Below are positions 9,447 to 18,190 of a DNA stretch of 64,000 bases, piece after piece (the first letter of the stretch is position 1; the number at the start of each line of letters is the position of its first letter). Source of the DNA: Pseudomonas hamedanensis (lineage in GTDB: Bacteria > Pseudomonadota > Gammaproteobacteria > Pseudomonadales > Pseudomonadaceae); assembly GCF_014268595.2 (NCBI RefSeq), contig NZ_CP077091.1:4012001-4076000 (forward strand), read 5' to 3'. Both the position numbers and the translations under genes were made by a program. The notes beneath the pieces are model-generated. The model was not told the origin of the DNA. It searched no databases and worked only from the letters and a program-made list of their open reading frames with translations.

Positions 9447-9911
9447 ATGAGTGCGTTAAAGACATTGGCAGCCGCCCTGCTCCTGGGCGGCAGTGCCATG
9501 GCGATGGCGGCCAACGACGGCCAGACCCGGGTCAACGAATTGCTCGCCGCAGACGAGCAGTACCGCGAAACCTGGGAAGGCGTGATCAAAAAGGAAGAGC
9601 GTGTACCGGAGTGGGTGATCAACCTGTCGGGTACCTCCGAGCAACAGATGCATGCCGTCACTGAAGATGGCGACAAATATCTGGTCGGCCCGCTCTGCGA
9701 AAATCAGGACAAGTGCCTGAACCATCGCTTGATCGTCGCCTTCAGCTTCGACAAGGACGACGCTTACGCCATGCTGGTCGATGTGCCTGAAGGCCTGCCG
9801 CAGGACAAGTCGCCGACGCGACACGCCACCTACCGCTTCTTCGGCAAACCCGACCAGGGCATGCAGGATCTGTTGATGGAAACCCTCAAGAAAGATCCGA
9901 AGTGGTATTGA
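9447..9911 (+). CDS. ivy: Ivy-family inhibitor of C-type lysozyme (periplasmic)
   Basis: A protein of 154 residues with a cleavable signal peptide (about 1-21, ending AMAA). The mature protein has the Ivy layout: a helical start, VPEWVINLSGT, and a loop bounded by two cysteines (CENQDKC) where E. coli Ivy has the lysozyme-plugging CKPHDC loop. It should protect periplasmic peptidoglycan against host or phage lysozyme and may restrain the cell's own lytic transglycosylases. Position suggests the Ivyp2 type (PA5481). The start follows the DUF1328 stop by two bases, implying translational coupling. Confidence 0.85.
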   Translation: MSALKTLAAALLLGGSAMAMAANDGQTRVNELLAADEQYRETWEGVIKKEERVPEWVINLSGTSEQQMHAVTEDGDKYLVGPLCENQDKCLNHRLIVAFSFDKDDAYAMLVDVPEGLPQDKSPTRHATYRFFGKPDQGMQDLLMETLKKDPKWY

Positions 9912-10024
9912 ATTGATTCGCACATGAAGGCAGCAGCCCTGCTGCTTTCCACTGCCCGACCCACCCAGGGTCGAGGCATGACCAGGGGGCCGGGACGCTC
10001 TGACTGTTGCAAGGTCGGAGTGAC

Positions 10025-10234
10025 CTACGGGTACAGGGAGTGCCTGCGCGAGGGCCGGGTCAGGGTCAGTAAAAGCTGCAACGCAGGTTCGCCAGCCCAC
10101 CGCGGCTCGACGGACTTGCGCTGAGCTTCCCATTCAGCAAAACGTTGATCCAGAGCGCCCAGCTCAGCGTTGGAAGCGACAATACTGCGCGGGAAAACAT
10201 TTCGTAGTGTTTCCTGGCGACCGTATATCGACAA
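10025..10234 (-). CDS. Possible short protein of unknown function
   Basis: A 69-codon minus-strand frame encodes a charged peptide with a helical middle (about 24-47, LGALDQRFAEWEAQRK). Codon choice in the C-terminal two thirds is not unlike real genes here, but no convincing ribosome site precedes it. A longer frame in another register (10066-10314) and a plus-strand frame (9924-10124) overlap it. P. aeruginosa has a small hypothetical gene (PA5480) before gltP; whether this is its equivalent cannot be judged by eye. Confidence 0.22.
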   Translation of the reverse strand: MSIYGRQETLRNVFPRSIVASNAELGALDQRFAEWEAQRKSVEPRWAGEPALQLLLTLTRPSRRHSLYP

Positions 10235-10416
10235 AGAGACCGTCCAAACAGTAAGACTTCTAGTCTCCCTACGTAGGCTTTTTCCGAGAATTTTCGCCGA
10301 TTTTTTTCGCTCAAAAAATAATCAATCTACGCTGCAATGGCCGGTTCACGGCACTTTTGCCGGCTGAAATGTCACAATCGAACCGGTTGGGACGCCAGTT
10401 TCATTTAAAAAAGCTC

Positions 10417-10431
10417 ATGCCGATTCGGCAT
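10417..10431. promoter_or_regulatory. 15-base perfect palindrome upstream of gltP
   Basis: ATGCCGATTCGGCAT has seven-base arms around one central base. It lies between two hairpins, 190 bases before gltP. It may be an operator for a dimeric regulator or part of the RNA fold. Confidence 0.4.
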
Positions 10432-10456
10432 AGGGTAGGCGTTTACGGCATTAGAC

Positions 10457-10492
10457 GGCGCAACCTTGCATCGGAATAGTTGCGCCTTTTTT
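10457..10492 (+). terminator. Intrinsic terminator, possibly an attenuator, before gltP
   Basis: The arms GGCGCAAC (10457-10464) and GTTGCGCC (10479-10486) are followed at once by six T. It ends 130 bases before the gltP start on the same strand, so it either ends a separate small RNA or attenuates gltP. Confidence 0.7.
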
Positions 10493-10621
10493 CGCCTGCC
10501 GAAGAGCCGTAAATACGCGCTTCGGGGCACCTTATACGGAGGCAGATGCACAGACTTTTCCGCTGATGAGCGTTCCAGTTCCTGCATGTGCCTGAGTCAA
10601 ACGCAAGTAAGGGTAAAGATA

Positions 10622-11953
10622 ATGAAGAAGGCAAAGCTTAGCCTCGCCTGGCAGATCCTCATCGGTCTGGTATTGGGGATTGCAATTGGTGCGTTGCTCA
10701 ACCACTTCAGTGCCGAGAAGGCCTGGTGGATCAGCAACGTCCTGCAACCGGCAGGCGATATCTTTATCCGTCTGATCAAGATGATCGTGATTCCGATCGT
10801 CATCTCTTCCCTGATCGTCGGCATTGCCGGCGTCGGCGACGCCAAGAAGCTGGGGCGGATCGGCCTGAAGACGATCATCTACTTCGAAATTGTGACGACC
10901 ATCGCGATCGTCGTCGGTCTGGTGCTGGCCAATGTGTTCCACCCGGGCACCGGCATCGATATGAGCACCCTGGGCACGGTCGATATCTCGAAGTACCAGG
11001 CGACCGCCGCCGAAGTGCAGCATGAGCATGCGTTCATCGAGACCATCCTCAACCTGATCCCGTCGAACATCTTCGCGGCCATGGCCCGCGGCGAAATGCT
11101 GCCGATCATCTTCTTCTCGGTGCTGTTCGGTCTCGGTCTGTCGAGCCTGCAGTCGGACCTGCGCGAGCCGCTGGTGAAGATGTTCCAGGGCGTCTCGGAA
11201 AGCATGTTCAAAGTCACCCACATGATCATGAACTACGCCCCGATCGGCGTGTTTGCACTGATCGCGGTGACCGTCGCCAACTTCGGTTTCGCCTCGCTGG
11301 TGCCGCTGGCGAAACTGGTGATTCTGGTTTACGTCGCCATCGCCTTCTTCGCCTTCGTGGTGCTGGGCCTGATCGCCAAACTGTTCGGTTTCTCGGTGAT
11401 CAAGCTGATGCGCATCTTCAAGGATGAGCTGGTGCTGGCCTACTCCACCGCTTCTTCGGAAACCGTGCTGCCGCGGGTCATCGAGAAGATGGAAGCCTAC
11501 GGCGCGCCGAAAGCCATCTGCAGCTTCGTGGTGCCGACCGGCTACTCCTTCAACCTCGACGGCTCGACCCTGTACCAGTCCATCGCCGCCATCTTCATCG
11601 CCCAGCTGTACGGCATCGACTTGTCGATCAGCCAGCAACTGCTGCTGGTACTGACGCTGATGGTCACCTCCAAAGGCATCGCCGGCGTACCGGGCGTGTC
11701 CTTCGTCGTGCTGCTGGCGACGCTGGGCAGTGTTGGCATTCCGCTGGAGGGCCTGGCGTTCATCGCCGGTGTCGACCGCGTCATGGACATGGCCCGTACC
11801 GCATTGAACGTCATCGGCAACGCCTTGGCAGTGCTGGTCATCGCACGCTGGGAAGGTATGTACGACGACGCCAAGGGCCAGCGCTACTGGAACTCCCTGC
11901 CGCACTGGCGCAGCAAGGAAAAACTGCCGGCGGGTGAGACCTCCAAGAACTGA
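10622..11953 (+). CDS. gltP: Glutamate/aspartate:proton symporter GltP
   Basis: A 443-residue member of the dicarboxylate/amino acid:cation symporter family. The ATG at 10622 begins MKKAKLSLAWQI and matches GltP N-termini; the longer open frame from 10466 runs through the terminator hairpin and is not coding. Eight membrane helices and two re-entrant loops are expected. The serine-rich AYSTASSETVLP loop and the VPTGYSFNLDGS motif that bind substrate and cation are both present. The protein imports glutamate and aspartate across the inner membrane. A REP element and an intrinsic terminator follow. Confidence 0.95.
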   Translation: MKKAKLSLAWQILIGLVLGIAIGALLNHFSAEKAWWISNVLQPAGDIFIRLIKMIVIPIVISSLIVGIAGVGDAKKLGRIGLKTIIYFEIVTTIAIVVGLVLANVFHPGTGIDMSTLGTVDISKYQATAAEVQHEHAFIETILNLIPSNIFAAMARGEMLPIIFFSVLFGLGLSSLQSDLREPLVKMFQGVSESMFKVTHMIMNYAPIGVFALIAVTVANFGFASLVPLAKLVILVYVAIAFFAFVVLGLIAKLFGFSVIKLMRIFKDELVLAYSTASSETVLPRVIEKMEAYGAPKAICSFVVPTGYSFNLDGSTLYQSIAAIFIAQLYGIDLSISQQLLLVLTLMVTSKGIAGVPGVSFVVLLATLGSVGIPLEGLAFIAGVDRVMDMARTALNVIGNALAVLVIARWEGMYDDAKGQRYWNSLPHWRSKEKLPAGETSKN

Positions 11954-11963
11954 TACAAAACCT

Positions 11964-12053
11964 TGTAGGAGTGAGCCTGCTCGCGATAGCGGTGTGCCAG
12001 ACAACAGAGATGTTGAATGTGCTGCCCTCATCGCGAGCAGGCTCACTCCTACA
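11964..12053. repeat. REP pair (TGTAGGAGTGAGCC family)
   Basis: Two inverted arms, TGTAGGAGTGAGCCTGCTCG and its complement, flank about 30 unrelated bases. The same arms recur at seven other places in the window. It lies between the gltP stop and its terminator. Confidence 0.95.
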
Positions 12054-12074
12054 GGGGACCGAGTCGAACACACG

Positions 12075-12105
12075 AACCCCGGAGCAATCCGGGGTTTGTC
12101 GTTTC
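12075..12105 (+). terminator. gltP intrinsic terminator
   Basis: The arms AACCCCGG (12075-12082) and CCGGGGTT (12089-12096) surround a six-base loop and are followed by TGTCGTTT. It lies 120 bases after the gltP stop, beyond the REP pair. Confidence 0.75.
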
Positions 12106-12151
12106 TGGCGACCCCGCTATCATTCGCCGCATTCTTCGGGGGATTTGACTG

Positions 12152-13381
12152 ATGCTTAATGGCCTGTGGCTTGGCTTCTTCATCGTGGCAGCCGTGTCGG
12201 CGCTGGCTCAGTGGCTGATTGGCGGCAACGCCGAAATTTTCGCGGCAATGGTGGAAAGCATTTTTGCCATGGCCAAGCTGTCGGTCGAAGTCATGGTGCT
12301 GCTGTTCGGCACCCTCACCCTGTGGCTGGGCTTTCTGCGCATCGCCGAGAAGGCCGGGATCGTCGAATGGCTGGCGAAAGTCCTTGGGCCGCTGTTCCTG
12401 CGGCTGATGCCGGAAGTGCCGGCCGGCCACCCTGCCCTTGGCCTGATCACCCTGAACTTCGCCGCCAACGGCCTGGGCCTGGACAACGCCGCCACGCCCA
12501 TCGGCCTGAAAGCCATGAAGGCGCTGCAAGAGCTCAATCCCAGCGCCACCATCGCCAGCAACGCGCAAATCCTGTTTCTGGTGCTCAACGCCTCCTCCCT
12601 GACTCTGCTGCCGGTGACCATCTTCATGTACCGCGCGCAGCAAGGTGCGCCGGATCCCACCCTGGTGTTCCTGCCGATTCTGCTGGCAACCAGTTGCTCG
12701 ACGATCGTCGGCTTTCTCTCAGTGGCGTTCATGCAGCGCCTGCGCATCTGGGACCCGGTGGTGCTGGCCTATCTGGTGCCCGGTGCGCTGATTCTCGGCG
12801 GTTTCATGGCCCTGCTCGGCACCCTTTCGGCCACCGCTCTGGCGGGATTGTCGTCGATCCTCGGCAATCTCACGCTGTTCGGGCTGATCATGCTGTTTTT
12901 GATCATCGGCGCTTTACGCAAAGTGAAGGTCTATGAGGCGTTCGTCGAGGGCGCGAAAGAAGGCTTCGACGTGGCAAAAAATCTGTTGCCGTATCTGGTG
13001 GCGATGCTCTGCGCGGTTGGCGTGTTGCGTGCGTCAGGTGCTCTGGATTTCGGCCTGGACGGTATTCGTCATCTGGTCGAATGGGCTGGCTGGGACACGC
13101 GCTTTGTCGATGCGCTGCCGACGGCGATGGTCAAACCGTTTTCCGGCAGCGCGGCGCGGGCGATGCTGATCGAAACCATGAAAACTTCGGGCGTCGACAG
13201 CTTCCCGGCCCTGGTCGCGGCGACGATTCAAGGCAGTACCGAGACGACGTTTTATGTGCTGGCGGTGTATTTCGGTGCGGTGGGGATTCAGCGCGCGAGA
13301 CATGCGGTGGGCTGTGCGTTGCTGGCGGAGTTTGCCGGGGTCGTGGGTGCTATCGCCGTCTGCTACTGGTTCTTCGGCTGA
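12152..13381 (+). CDS. Nucleoside recognition (Gate) domain membrane protein, fused SpmA/SpmB type
   Basis: A 409-residue polytopic inner-membrane protein. The N-terminal half (about 1-200) resembles SpmA, with the ITLNFAANGLGLDNAATP motif near residues 98-115. The C-terminal half (about 215-409) resembles SpmB, with MVKPFSGSAARAM and the IQGSTETTFYVLAVY segment. In spore formers these are two adjacent proteins for spore-core dehydration; in Gram-negative non-spore-formers the fused form is common and its substrate is unknown. A transport role for a nucleoside-like or small ligand is a family-level guess. REP pairs lie on both sides. Confidence 0.8.
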   Translation: MLNGLWLGFFIVAAVSALAQWLIGGNAEIFAAMVESIFAMAKLSVEVMVLLFGTLTLWLGFLRIAEKAGIVEWLAKVLGPLFLRLMPEVPAGHPALGLITLNFAANGLGLDNAATPIGLKAMKALQELNPSATIASNAQILFLVLNASSLTLLPVTIFMYRAQQGAPDPTLVFLPILLATSCSTIVGFLSVAFMQRLRIWDPVVLAYLVPGALILGGFMALLGTLSATALAGLSSILGNLTLFGLIMLFLIIGALRKVKVYEAFVEGAKEGFDVAKNLLPYLVAMLCAVGVLRASGALDFGLDGIRHLVEWAGWDTRFVDALPTAMVKPFSGSAARAMLIETMKTSGVDSFPALVAATIQGSTETTFYVLAVYFGAVGIQRARHAVGCALLAEFAGVVGAIAVCYWFFG

Positions 13382-13393
13382 TCATAGATCCAT

Positions 13394-13483
13394 TGTAGGA
13401 GTGAGCCTGCTCGCGATAGCGGCGTAGCAGTCACCGATGATGGCGACTGACACACCGCTATCGCGAGCAGGCTCACTCCTACA
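13394..13483. repeat. REP pair (TGTAGGAGTGAGCC family)
   Basis: Same inverted arms as at 11964, in the convergent space between the SpmA/B-type gene and the lipoprotein gene. It may act as a bidirectional end signal. Confidence 0.95.
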
Positions 13484-13497
13484 GGGGTTGTGGTGTG

Positions 13498-14124
13498 TCA
13501 GCGGGGTTGTGGAGCTAATTTCTGGCCTTGTTCGACGGCCCAGGCCACGACTTTCGCGGTAAGCCGATCACTGGCCTGGCCAAACCCGGCCACCACCGCC
13601 GGGACCTGCACATCGTTCAGCGGCTGGCGCTCTTCAAAGCGGCGGCTGGCGAGGATTCGTTGGTCATAACCGCGCACCAGCACTGCGTCGACCCGCACCA
13701 CGACACCGGCCTGCGTGCCCTGATACTCCGTCTGAAACGCCTGCAAGCTGCCGCCCAGTTCCAGATCCGCCTGGAAGTTGCTGTCATCAGTGCTCAGCAA
13801 CGTCACCCGACCATCACGCGCAAAGCCGTCGAGCAAGCGGTTACGCAGCAATACCGGCGCCGGATCGCTCCAGCGCGAGCCCTTGTAGCTGCTGATCATG
13901 TCGCCCTGGGGGATCACCGCAATACTCGGCCGATTCAATGCTTCGCTCGCCTGCCATTTATTCAAGCGCAGCGACCACGACTGAGCCGCCGCCGGACTGG
14001 CCGAGGCGGGCGCCTGCGCGGCGGGCAAGCGGTAGACATCCGAAGGCTCCGACTGGGGCAAAATCGAGCACGCGCCGAGCAGGCTCAACCCAGCGACGAG
14101 CAGGGCGATTCGAGTCAGTTTCAT
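13498..14124 (-). CDS. ABC transport auxiliary lipoprotein (PqiC/YmbA-like)
   Basis: A 208-residue protein with a lipoprotein signal (MKLTRIALLVAGLSLLGAC, lipobox LGAC). The pattern matches the ABC-type transport auxiliary family found with MCE-domain lipid transporters: a short linker after the lipid anchor, a folded domain with GDMISSYKGSRWSDPAPV, then a long strand region ending in ERQPLND. It probably sits at the outer membrane and receives or stabilises the MCE tunnel. It is the last gene of a four-gene minus-strand operon, with its start overlapping the MlaD-like stop by four bases. Confidence 0.85.
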   Translation of the reverse strand: MKLTRIALLVAGLSLLGACSILPQSEPSDVYRLPAAQAPASASPAAAQSWSLRLNKWQASEALNRPSIAVIPQGDMISSYKGSRWSDPAPVLLRNRLLDGFARDGRVTLLSTDDSNFQADLELGGSLQAFQTEYQGTQAGVVVRVDAVLVRGYDQRILASRRFEERQPLNDVQVPAVVAGFGQASDRLTAKVVAWAVEQGQKLAPQPR

Positions 14125-15059
14125 GGGGTGAATTCCTTGTTCTTGTCGCTGCCCAGCAGGTAACCGCTGGGGTTGGCCTCGAGGCGTTGGGAAATGGCGC
14201 GCAGCGAGGTCAGCGTCTCGCGCAGTTCGCGAATCGCCGGGGCCAGGCCGTTGAGGCCCTGCATGCCGTTGTCCAGCGAATTCTGGTTTTTGCTGAGCAA
14301 GCCGTTGATGGTCACGCTGCTTTGCTCCAGCGACTTCATCGCCTGTTCGGCACTGCCCAAGGCCTGTTTGCCCTGATCGTTGAGCAAGCCATTGGCGTTG
14401 CGCATCAGCAGCGAGGTCTGTTCGAGCATGCTGCCGGCCTGTTTGCCGACAGTCGCCAATTGCTGCATGGCCTGTTTGATGTCGCCGCGCTGGTCGTTGA
14501 TCGTCCCGGTGGTCTGCTCGAGATGGGCGAGGGTGCTGCTGACGCGTTCGACGTTCTCGGCGGAAAACATCTGGTTGGCGTTGTGCAGCAGCGCGCTGAT
14601 GCCTGTCATCAAGTCGCTGCTGTCGTTGAGCAGGCGCGAAATAGGCGAGGGCGAGGCGATGAGGGTCGGCAACTGACCGTCGTGACCGCGCAGTTTCGGA
14701 CTCTCGGGCGTGCCGCCGCTGAGCTGGATGATCGAGGTGCCGGTGATGCCGGTCAGCGCCAGTTTGGCCTGAGTGTCTTCCTTGACCGGCGTGTCGCCAG
14801 CGAGGCGAATCCGCGCCAGGACTCGCCGTGGATCCTGCGGGTCGAGGCGCAGGCTGACCACGTCACCGACCTTGATCCCGCTGTACTGCACCGAACTGCC
14901 CTTGGACAGACCGCTGACCGCCTCGTTGAAGACCACTTCGTAATCCTTGAACTCGGTGTCGACGCTGGATTTGGCCAGAAACAGGCCGAAGAGCAGGGCG
15001 CCCGCCACGACGATTACCGTGAACAGGCCAATCAACACATGATGGGCTCGGGTTTCCAT
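14121..15059 (-). CDS. MlaD-family (MCE domain) lipid-binding protein
   Basis: A 312-residue protein with an N-terminal membrane anchor (about 9-30, LIGLFTVIVVAGALLFGLFL) and one MCE domain (about 38-120, with GSSVQYSGIKVGDV). A long helical C-terminal region follows, rich in Asn/Gln and coiled-coil-like. This is the plan of periplasmic MCE proteins that carry phospholipids between membranes. The start was set at METRAHHV (15059) because it directly follows the ATPase stop and matches family N-termini; the longer frame to 15128 runs back into the ATPase gene. Confidence 0.88.
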   Translation of the reverse strand: METRAHHVLIGLFTVIVVAGALLFGLFLAKSSVDTEFKDYEVVFNEAVSGLSKGSSVQYSGIKVGDVVSLRLDPQDPRRVLARIRLAGDTPVKEDTQAKLALTGITGTSIIQLSGGTPESPKLRGHDGQLPTLIASPSPISRLLNDSSDLMTGISALLHNANQMFSAENVERVSSTLAHLEQTTGTINDQRGDIKQAMQQLATVGKQAGSMLEQTSLLMRNANGLLNDQGKQALGSAEQAMKSLEQSSVTINGLLSKNQNSLDNGMQGLNGLAPAIRELRETLTSLRAISQRLEANPSGYLLGSDKNKEFTP

Positions 15060-15060
15060 G

Positions 15061-15864
15061 TCAGACCTCGTTGAGCAGTTTGGCGGCGTCCAGCGCCGAG
15101 CGGCCGCGCGGGCCGTGGAAGTATCCATGAATCCAGGCGTCGTCGGTTTCCGAGACGACGTCGATGGGGCCGGCGACCAGCACCTTCTTCTGCGCCAGCA
15201 CCGCCACGCGATCAGTGATGGTATAGAGCGTGTCGAGGTCGTGGGTCACCAGAAATACGCTCAGGCCCAGCGCGTCACGCAGGGTCAGGATCAATTGATC
15301 GAACTGCGCAGCGCCAATCGGATCGAGTCCGGCGGTGGGTTCGTCGAGAAACAGGATGTCCGGATCCAGCGCCAGGGCCCGCGCCAGTGCCGCGCGCTTG
15401 ATCATGCCGCCGGACAGCGACGCCGGGTATTTATCCGCCGCAGACAGCGGCAGCCCGGCCAGTGCCAGTTTTACCGCCGCCAAGTGCTCGGCGTCATGGC
15501 GGCTGAGGCCGGCGTGTTCGATAAGGGGCAGGGCGACGTTCTCGGTCACGGTCAGCGAAGAGAACAGCGCGCCTTTCTGGAACAGCACGCCGAAGCGCCG
15601 TTCGATCAGCGAACGTTCATGTTCAGCCAGGCTCGGCAGGTTCTGGCCGAAGACTTTGACGCTGCCTTCGCTGGGCCGGTTCAGCCCGACAATGCTGCGC
15701 AGCAGCACCGATTTACCAGTGCCGGAGCCGCCGACCACGGCGAGAATTTCGCCTTTGTACACGTCCAGATCAAGGTTCTCGTGCACGCTCTGGCTGCCGA
15801 AGCGATTGCACAGGTCACGGACTTCAATCACCGCCTCGGAGGGCGCGCGGGGTAAACGACTCAC
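15061..15864 (-). CDS. Mla-like lipid ABC transporter ATPase
   Basis: A 267-residue ABC ATPase of the MlaF type. It shows Walker A GGSGTGKS (about 45-52), a Q-loop at VLFQKGALFSSLTV, the signature LSGGM near residue 148, and Walker B ILFLDEPTAGLDP with the switch His in LVTHDL. It should power the MCE system by hydrolysing ATP on the cytoplasmic face of the permease. It overlaps the permease stop by four bases and is followed after one base by the MlaD-like gene, so production is coupled. Confidence 0.92.
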   Translation of the reverse strand: MSRLPRAPSEAVIEVRDLCNRFGSQSVHENLDLDVYKGEILAVVGGSGTGKSVLLRSIVGLNRPSEGSVKVFGQNLPSLAEHERSLIERRFGVLFQKGALFSSLTVTENVALPLIEHAGLSRHDAEHLAAVKLALAGLPLSAADKYPASLSGGMIKRAALARALALDPDILFLDEPTAGLDPIGAAQFDQLILTLRDALGLSVFLVTHDLDTLYTITDRVAVLAQKKVLVAGPIDVVSETDDAWIHGYFHGPRGRSALDAAKLLNEV

Positions 15865-17009
15865 CAGCCCATCTCCATGAAGAACAACGCGGCCACCGCG
15901 TCGAGCACGATCACCACGAAAATCGACTGGACCACGCTGGACGTGGTGTGAGCACCAACCGATTCGGCGCTGCCGCTGACCTTGAAGCCTTCCAGGCAGC
16001 CAATCGCCGCGATCAGGAAGGCGAAGATCGGCGCCTTCACCAGGCCCACCAGAAAATGCTGAATACCGATGTCCGATTGCAGCAGCGAGAGGAACATCGC
16101 CGGCGAAATATCCAGCGACACCGCGCAGACCACGCCGCCGCCAACAATCCCCGAGAGCATCGCCAGAAACGTCAGCATCGGCAGCGCCACCAGTAGCGCC
16201 AGCACGCGCGGCACCACCAGCAATTCGATCGGGTCGAGGCCGAGGGTGCGGATCGCGTCGATTTCTTCGTTGGCCTTCATCGAGCCGATTTGCGCGGTGA
16301 AGGCACTGGCGGTGCGCCCGGCCATCAGGATCGCGGTGAGCAGCACGCCAAATTCACGCAGGAACGAAAAGCCGACCAGATCCACGGTAAAAATCGTCGC
16401 ACCGAAACTGGCCAACACCGTCGCACCGAGAAAGGCCACCACGGCGCCGACCAGAAAGGTCAGCAGCGCCACGATGGGCGCGGCGTCAAGGCCGGTCTGC
16501 TCGATGTGCGCAATCATCGGCGTAATGCGCCAGCGTCTGGGCCGAAACAGGCCACGGGCGATGACTTCCAGAATCAGCCCGACGAAGCCGAGCAACTGCA
16601 TCGTGTCCTTCCACACCGTATCCACCGCACGGCCGATGCGCGTGAGCAGTTGCACGCTGACGCTGATTTCCGGCTCTTTGATCGGCACGCAAAAATCGTT
16701 CAGAGAGCAATACACCGTTTGCAGCAGCGCGCGGTCGGCGGTGGACAGGGTGCAATCAGGGTGTTCGGCGGATTTGCCCAGGCGCTCGGCACCGAGCAAT
16801 TCGACCAGCAACGAGGCGCCGGCGGTATCGAGGGCGCCGAGGCCGTTCAGATCAATCGAGGTACTGCCGTCGTATTCGCCGTGCAGCTGTTCGCTCAGGC
16901 GTTTGAGTGCGGCGTAATGGGCGAGTGTCCAGTCGCCGGTGACCCGCAGGCGGGCGGGGCTGAGCGAGGTGTCCAGGTGGGCACTGCCGGGCGTTGGGCT
17001 GGTGGTCAT
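15861..17009 (-). CDS. MlaE-family permease with N-terminal STAS-like domain
   Basis: A 382-residue protein. The first 110 residues form a soluble STAS-like domain (LRVTGDWTLAHYAALKRL, then GLGALDTAGASLLVEL), followed by the MlaE permease with five or so helices. Permease motifs include GAVVAFLGATVLASFG and the cytoplasmic TAQIGSMKANEEIDAIRTLG loop, which contacts the ATPase. In E. coli the STAS protein MlaB is separate; here it is fused, as in several other MCE systems. It is the first gene of the four-gene operon. Confidence 0.9.
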   Translation of the reverse strand: MTTSPTPGSAHLDTSLSPARLRVTGDWTLAHYAALKRLSEQLHGEYDGSTSIDLNGLGALDTAGASLLVELLGAERLGKSAEHPDCTLSTADRALLQTVYCSLNDFCVPIKEPEISVSVQLLTRIGRAVDTVWKDTMQLLGFVGLILEVIARGLFRPRRWRITPMIAHIEQTGLDAAPIVALLTFLVGAVVAFLGATVLASFGATIFTVDLVGFSFLREFGVLLTAILMAGRTASAFTAQIGSMKANEEIDAIRTLGLDPIELLVVPRVLALLVALPMLTFLAMLSGIVGGGVVCAVSLDISPAMFLSLLQSDIGIQHFLVGLVKAPIFAFLIAAIGCLEGFKVSGSAESVGAHTTSSVVQSIFVVIVLDAVAALFFMEMGW

Positions 17010-17063
17010 AAGCTCCGTGCTTATACGGCTGTTACAAGAACCTACGTAATAGCACGAACCGGA

Positions 17064-18092
17064 TTACTTTTCTTTGGCCGGTGTGCTGTCCGTGATGGCG
17101 AAGCGCAGCACGCCGATCAACTGGCCATCCTCGGTCAACACCCGCACCTGCCATTTGCCCGCCGGGTTGCCGGGGAAGTTCTGCTTGTGCGTCCACGCCC
17201 GGTAGCCTTCCTTGCGCCCGCCATGGATATCGAGGGCGATGCGATCGACCTCTTTGCCGTTGAATTGCCAGACGTGATAAATCCGCTCGTCGAGGCCACG
17301 CGGTGCGTTGATCGCGGTGTAGGCATAGAGCCCGCCGTTGCGGATCTGCTCGGCGCTGACGGTATCCAGGCTGGCGCCCGGGGTGCGGTCCTGCAGTTGC
17401 GTACTGATCGCCACGTCAGTCATCCACAGCGTCGCCGGCGGCACCCACGACCGCAGCGCCCAACCGACGCCGCCGATGCCGACGGTGATAAACAGAATGG
17501 CCAGGGCGTTACGCACGGTGCGGATCGGGAAGATCGACGCCAGGCTCGGGAACGACAGCAGCACGGCAATCCCCAGCGCCCATTTGAAACTCTGCGCGGT
17601 GGTCAGGTGCATGATCACCGGCAGCGCCGTGAGCAGGGCGGCGAACAGGGTCAGGGTGTGCAGCGCCAGAAACGCCCAGCGCCGTGGCGCCAGCCATTTG
17701 TAATAAAGCGGATCGACGATGGAGATCAGCGCGGCGACGCTGAGCAGGCCGGTGAAGATCAACTGGCCGCTGTTCCACGTCGTGGTGATAAAGAAAAACG
17801 GCAGAACGAAAAACAGGCTTTCCTGATGGATCATCTGCGTCGCGTAACGTAGCAACGGCTGGGGAATTTCGCGTTTGAAGATCCGCGTGAACAACCCGGT
17901 CAGGGTGTTCTCCAGCATCAGCCAGATCCAGCTGAGCAGCATGATCACGGTGATCCAGCTCGCCAGCCCCTGTTGGCGATCGACCAGAATGAAACTGCCG
18001 ACCCCGGAGATGAAACCACCCGCCGCAATGACCCCGGGATAGCGCTTCATCAGTTCGAGAAGGCGCTGGATCAGGAGGGTAATTTTCGACAT
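17064..18092 (-). CDS. DUF5924/DUF2914-like membrane protein of unknown function
   Basis: A 342-residue protein. Residues about 15-225 hold six or seven membrane helices. After about residue 245 comes a soluble beta-rich domain (IYHVWQFNGKEVDRI, GYRAWTHKQNFPGNPAGKWQV) that resembles the DUF2914 domain in predicted extracytoplasmic parts. The role is unknown. It stands alone, between the Mla-like operon and the M16 peptidase, with a REP pair upstream. Pseudomonas genomes keep it near the M16 gene, as I recall. Confidence 0.7.
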   Translation of the reverse strand: MSKITLLIQRLLELMKRYPGVIAAGGFISGVGSFILVDRQQGLASWITVIMLLSWIWLMLENTLTGLFTRIFKREIPQPLLRYATQMIHQESLFFVLPFFFITTTWNSGQLIFTGLLSVAALISIVDPLYYKWLAPRRWAFLALHTLTLFAALLTALPVIMHLTTAQSFKWALGIAVLLSFPSLASIFPIRTVRNALAILFITVGIGGVGWALRSWVPPATLWMTDVAISTQLQDRTPGASLDTVSAEQIRNGGLYAYTAINAPRGLDERIYHVWQFNGKEVDRIALDIHGGRKEGYRAWTHKQNFPGNPAGKWQVRVLTEDGQLIGVLRFAITDSTPAKEK

Positions 18093-18190
18093 GGGGGCGA
18101 TTCACGACAAGGTAGGGAAATACTCCGACAGAGTAGCGTCCGCCGGGCGTTGTGGCGAGGTTGCGGTCGCGGAAACCAACACATACCTCC

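Larger units (their letters stand above)
9912..10621. other. 710-base intergenic region upstream of gltP
   Basis: The first half holds a doubtful minus-strand frame (10025-10234). The second half is structured: an outer stem (10341-10347 with 10380-10386) enclosing a hairpin (10349-10362), a 15-base palindrome ATGCCGATTCGGCAT (10417-10431), and an intrinsic terminator (10457-10492). This could be a leader of gltP or an independent small RNA. Confidence 0.5.

Noticed and set aside
9936..9949. GCAGCAG/CTGCTGC hairpin after ivy as a terminator
   Set aside because: Loop is only two bases and the T-run is three bases, too weak to call.
9924..10124. Short plus-strand frame after ivy
   Set aside because: No ribosome site, Arg-rich composition and overlap with a competing minus-strand frame.
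10532..12643. 703-residue minus-strand frame opposite gltP and the SpmA/B-type gene
   Set aside because: It spans two real genes, a REP pair and a terminator, and is extremely rich in His, Gln and Asp.
16290..17852. 520-residue plus-strand frame opposite the Mla permease and DUF5924 gene
   Set aside because: Low-complexity Arg/Gln/Gly sequence, no start context, and it crosses the spacer between two supported genes.
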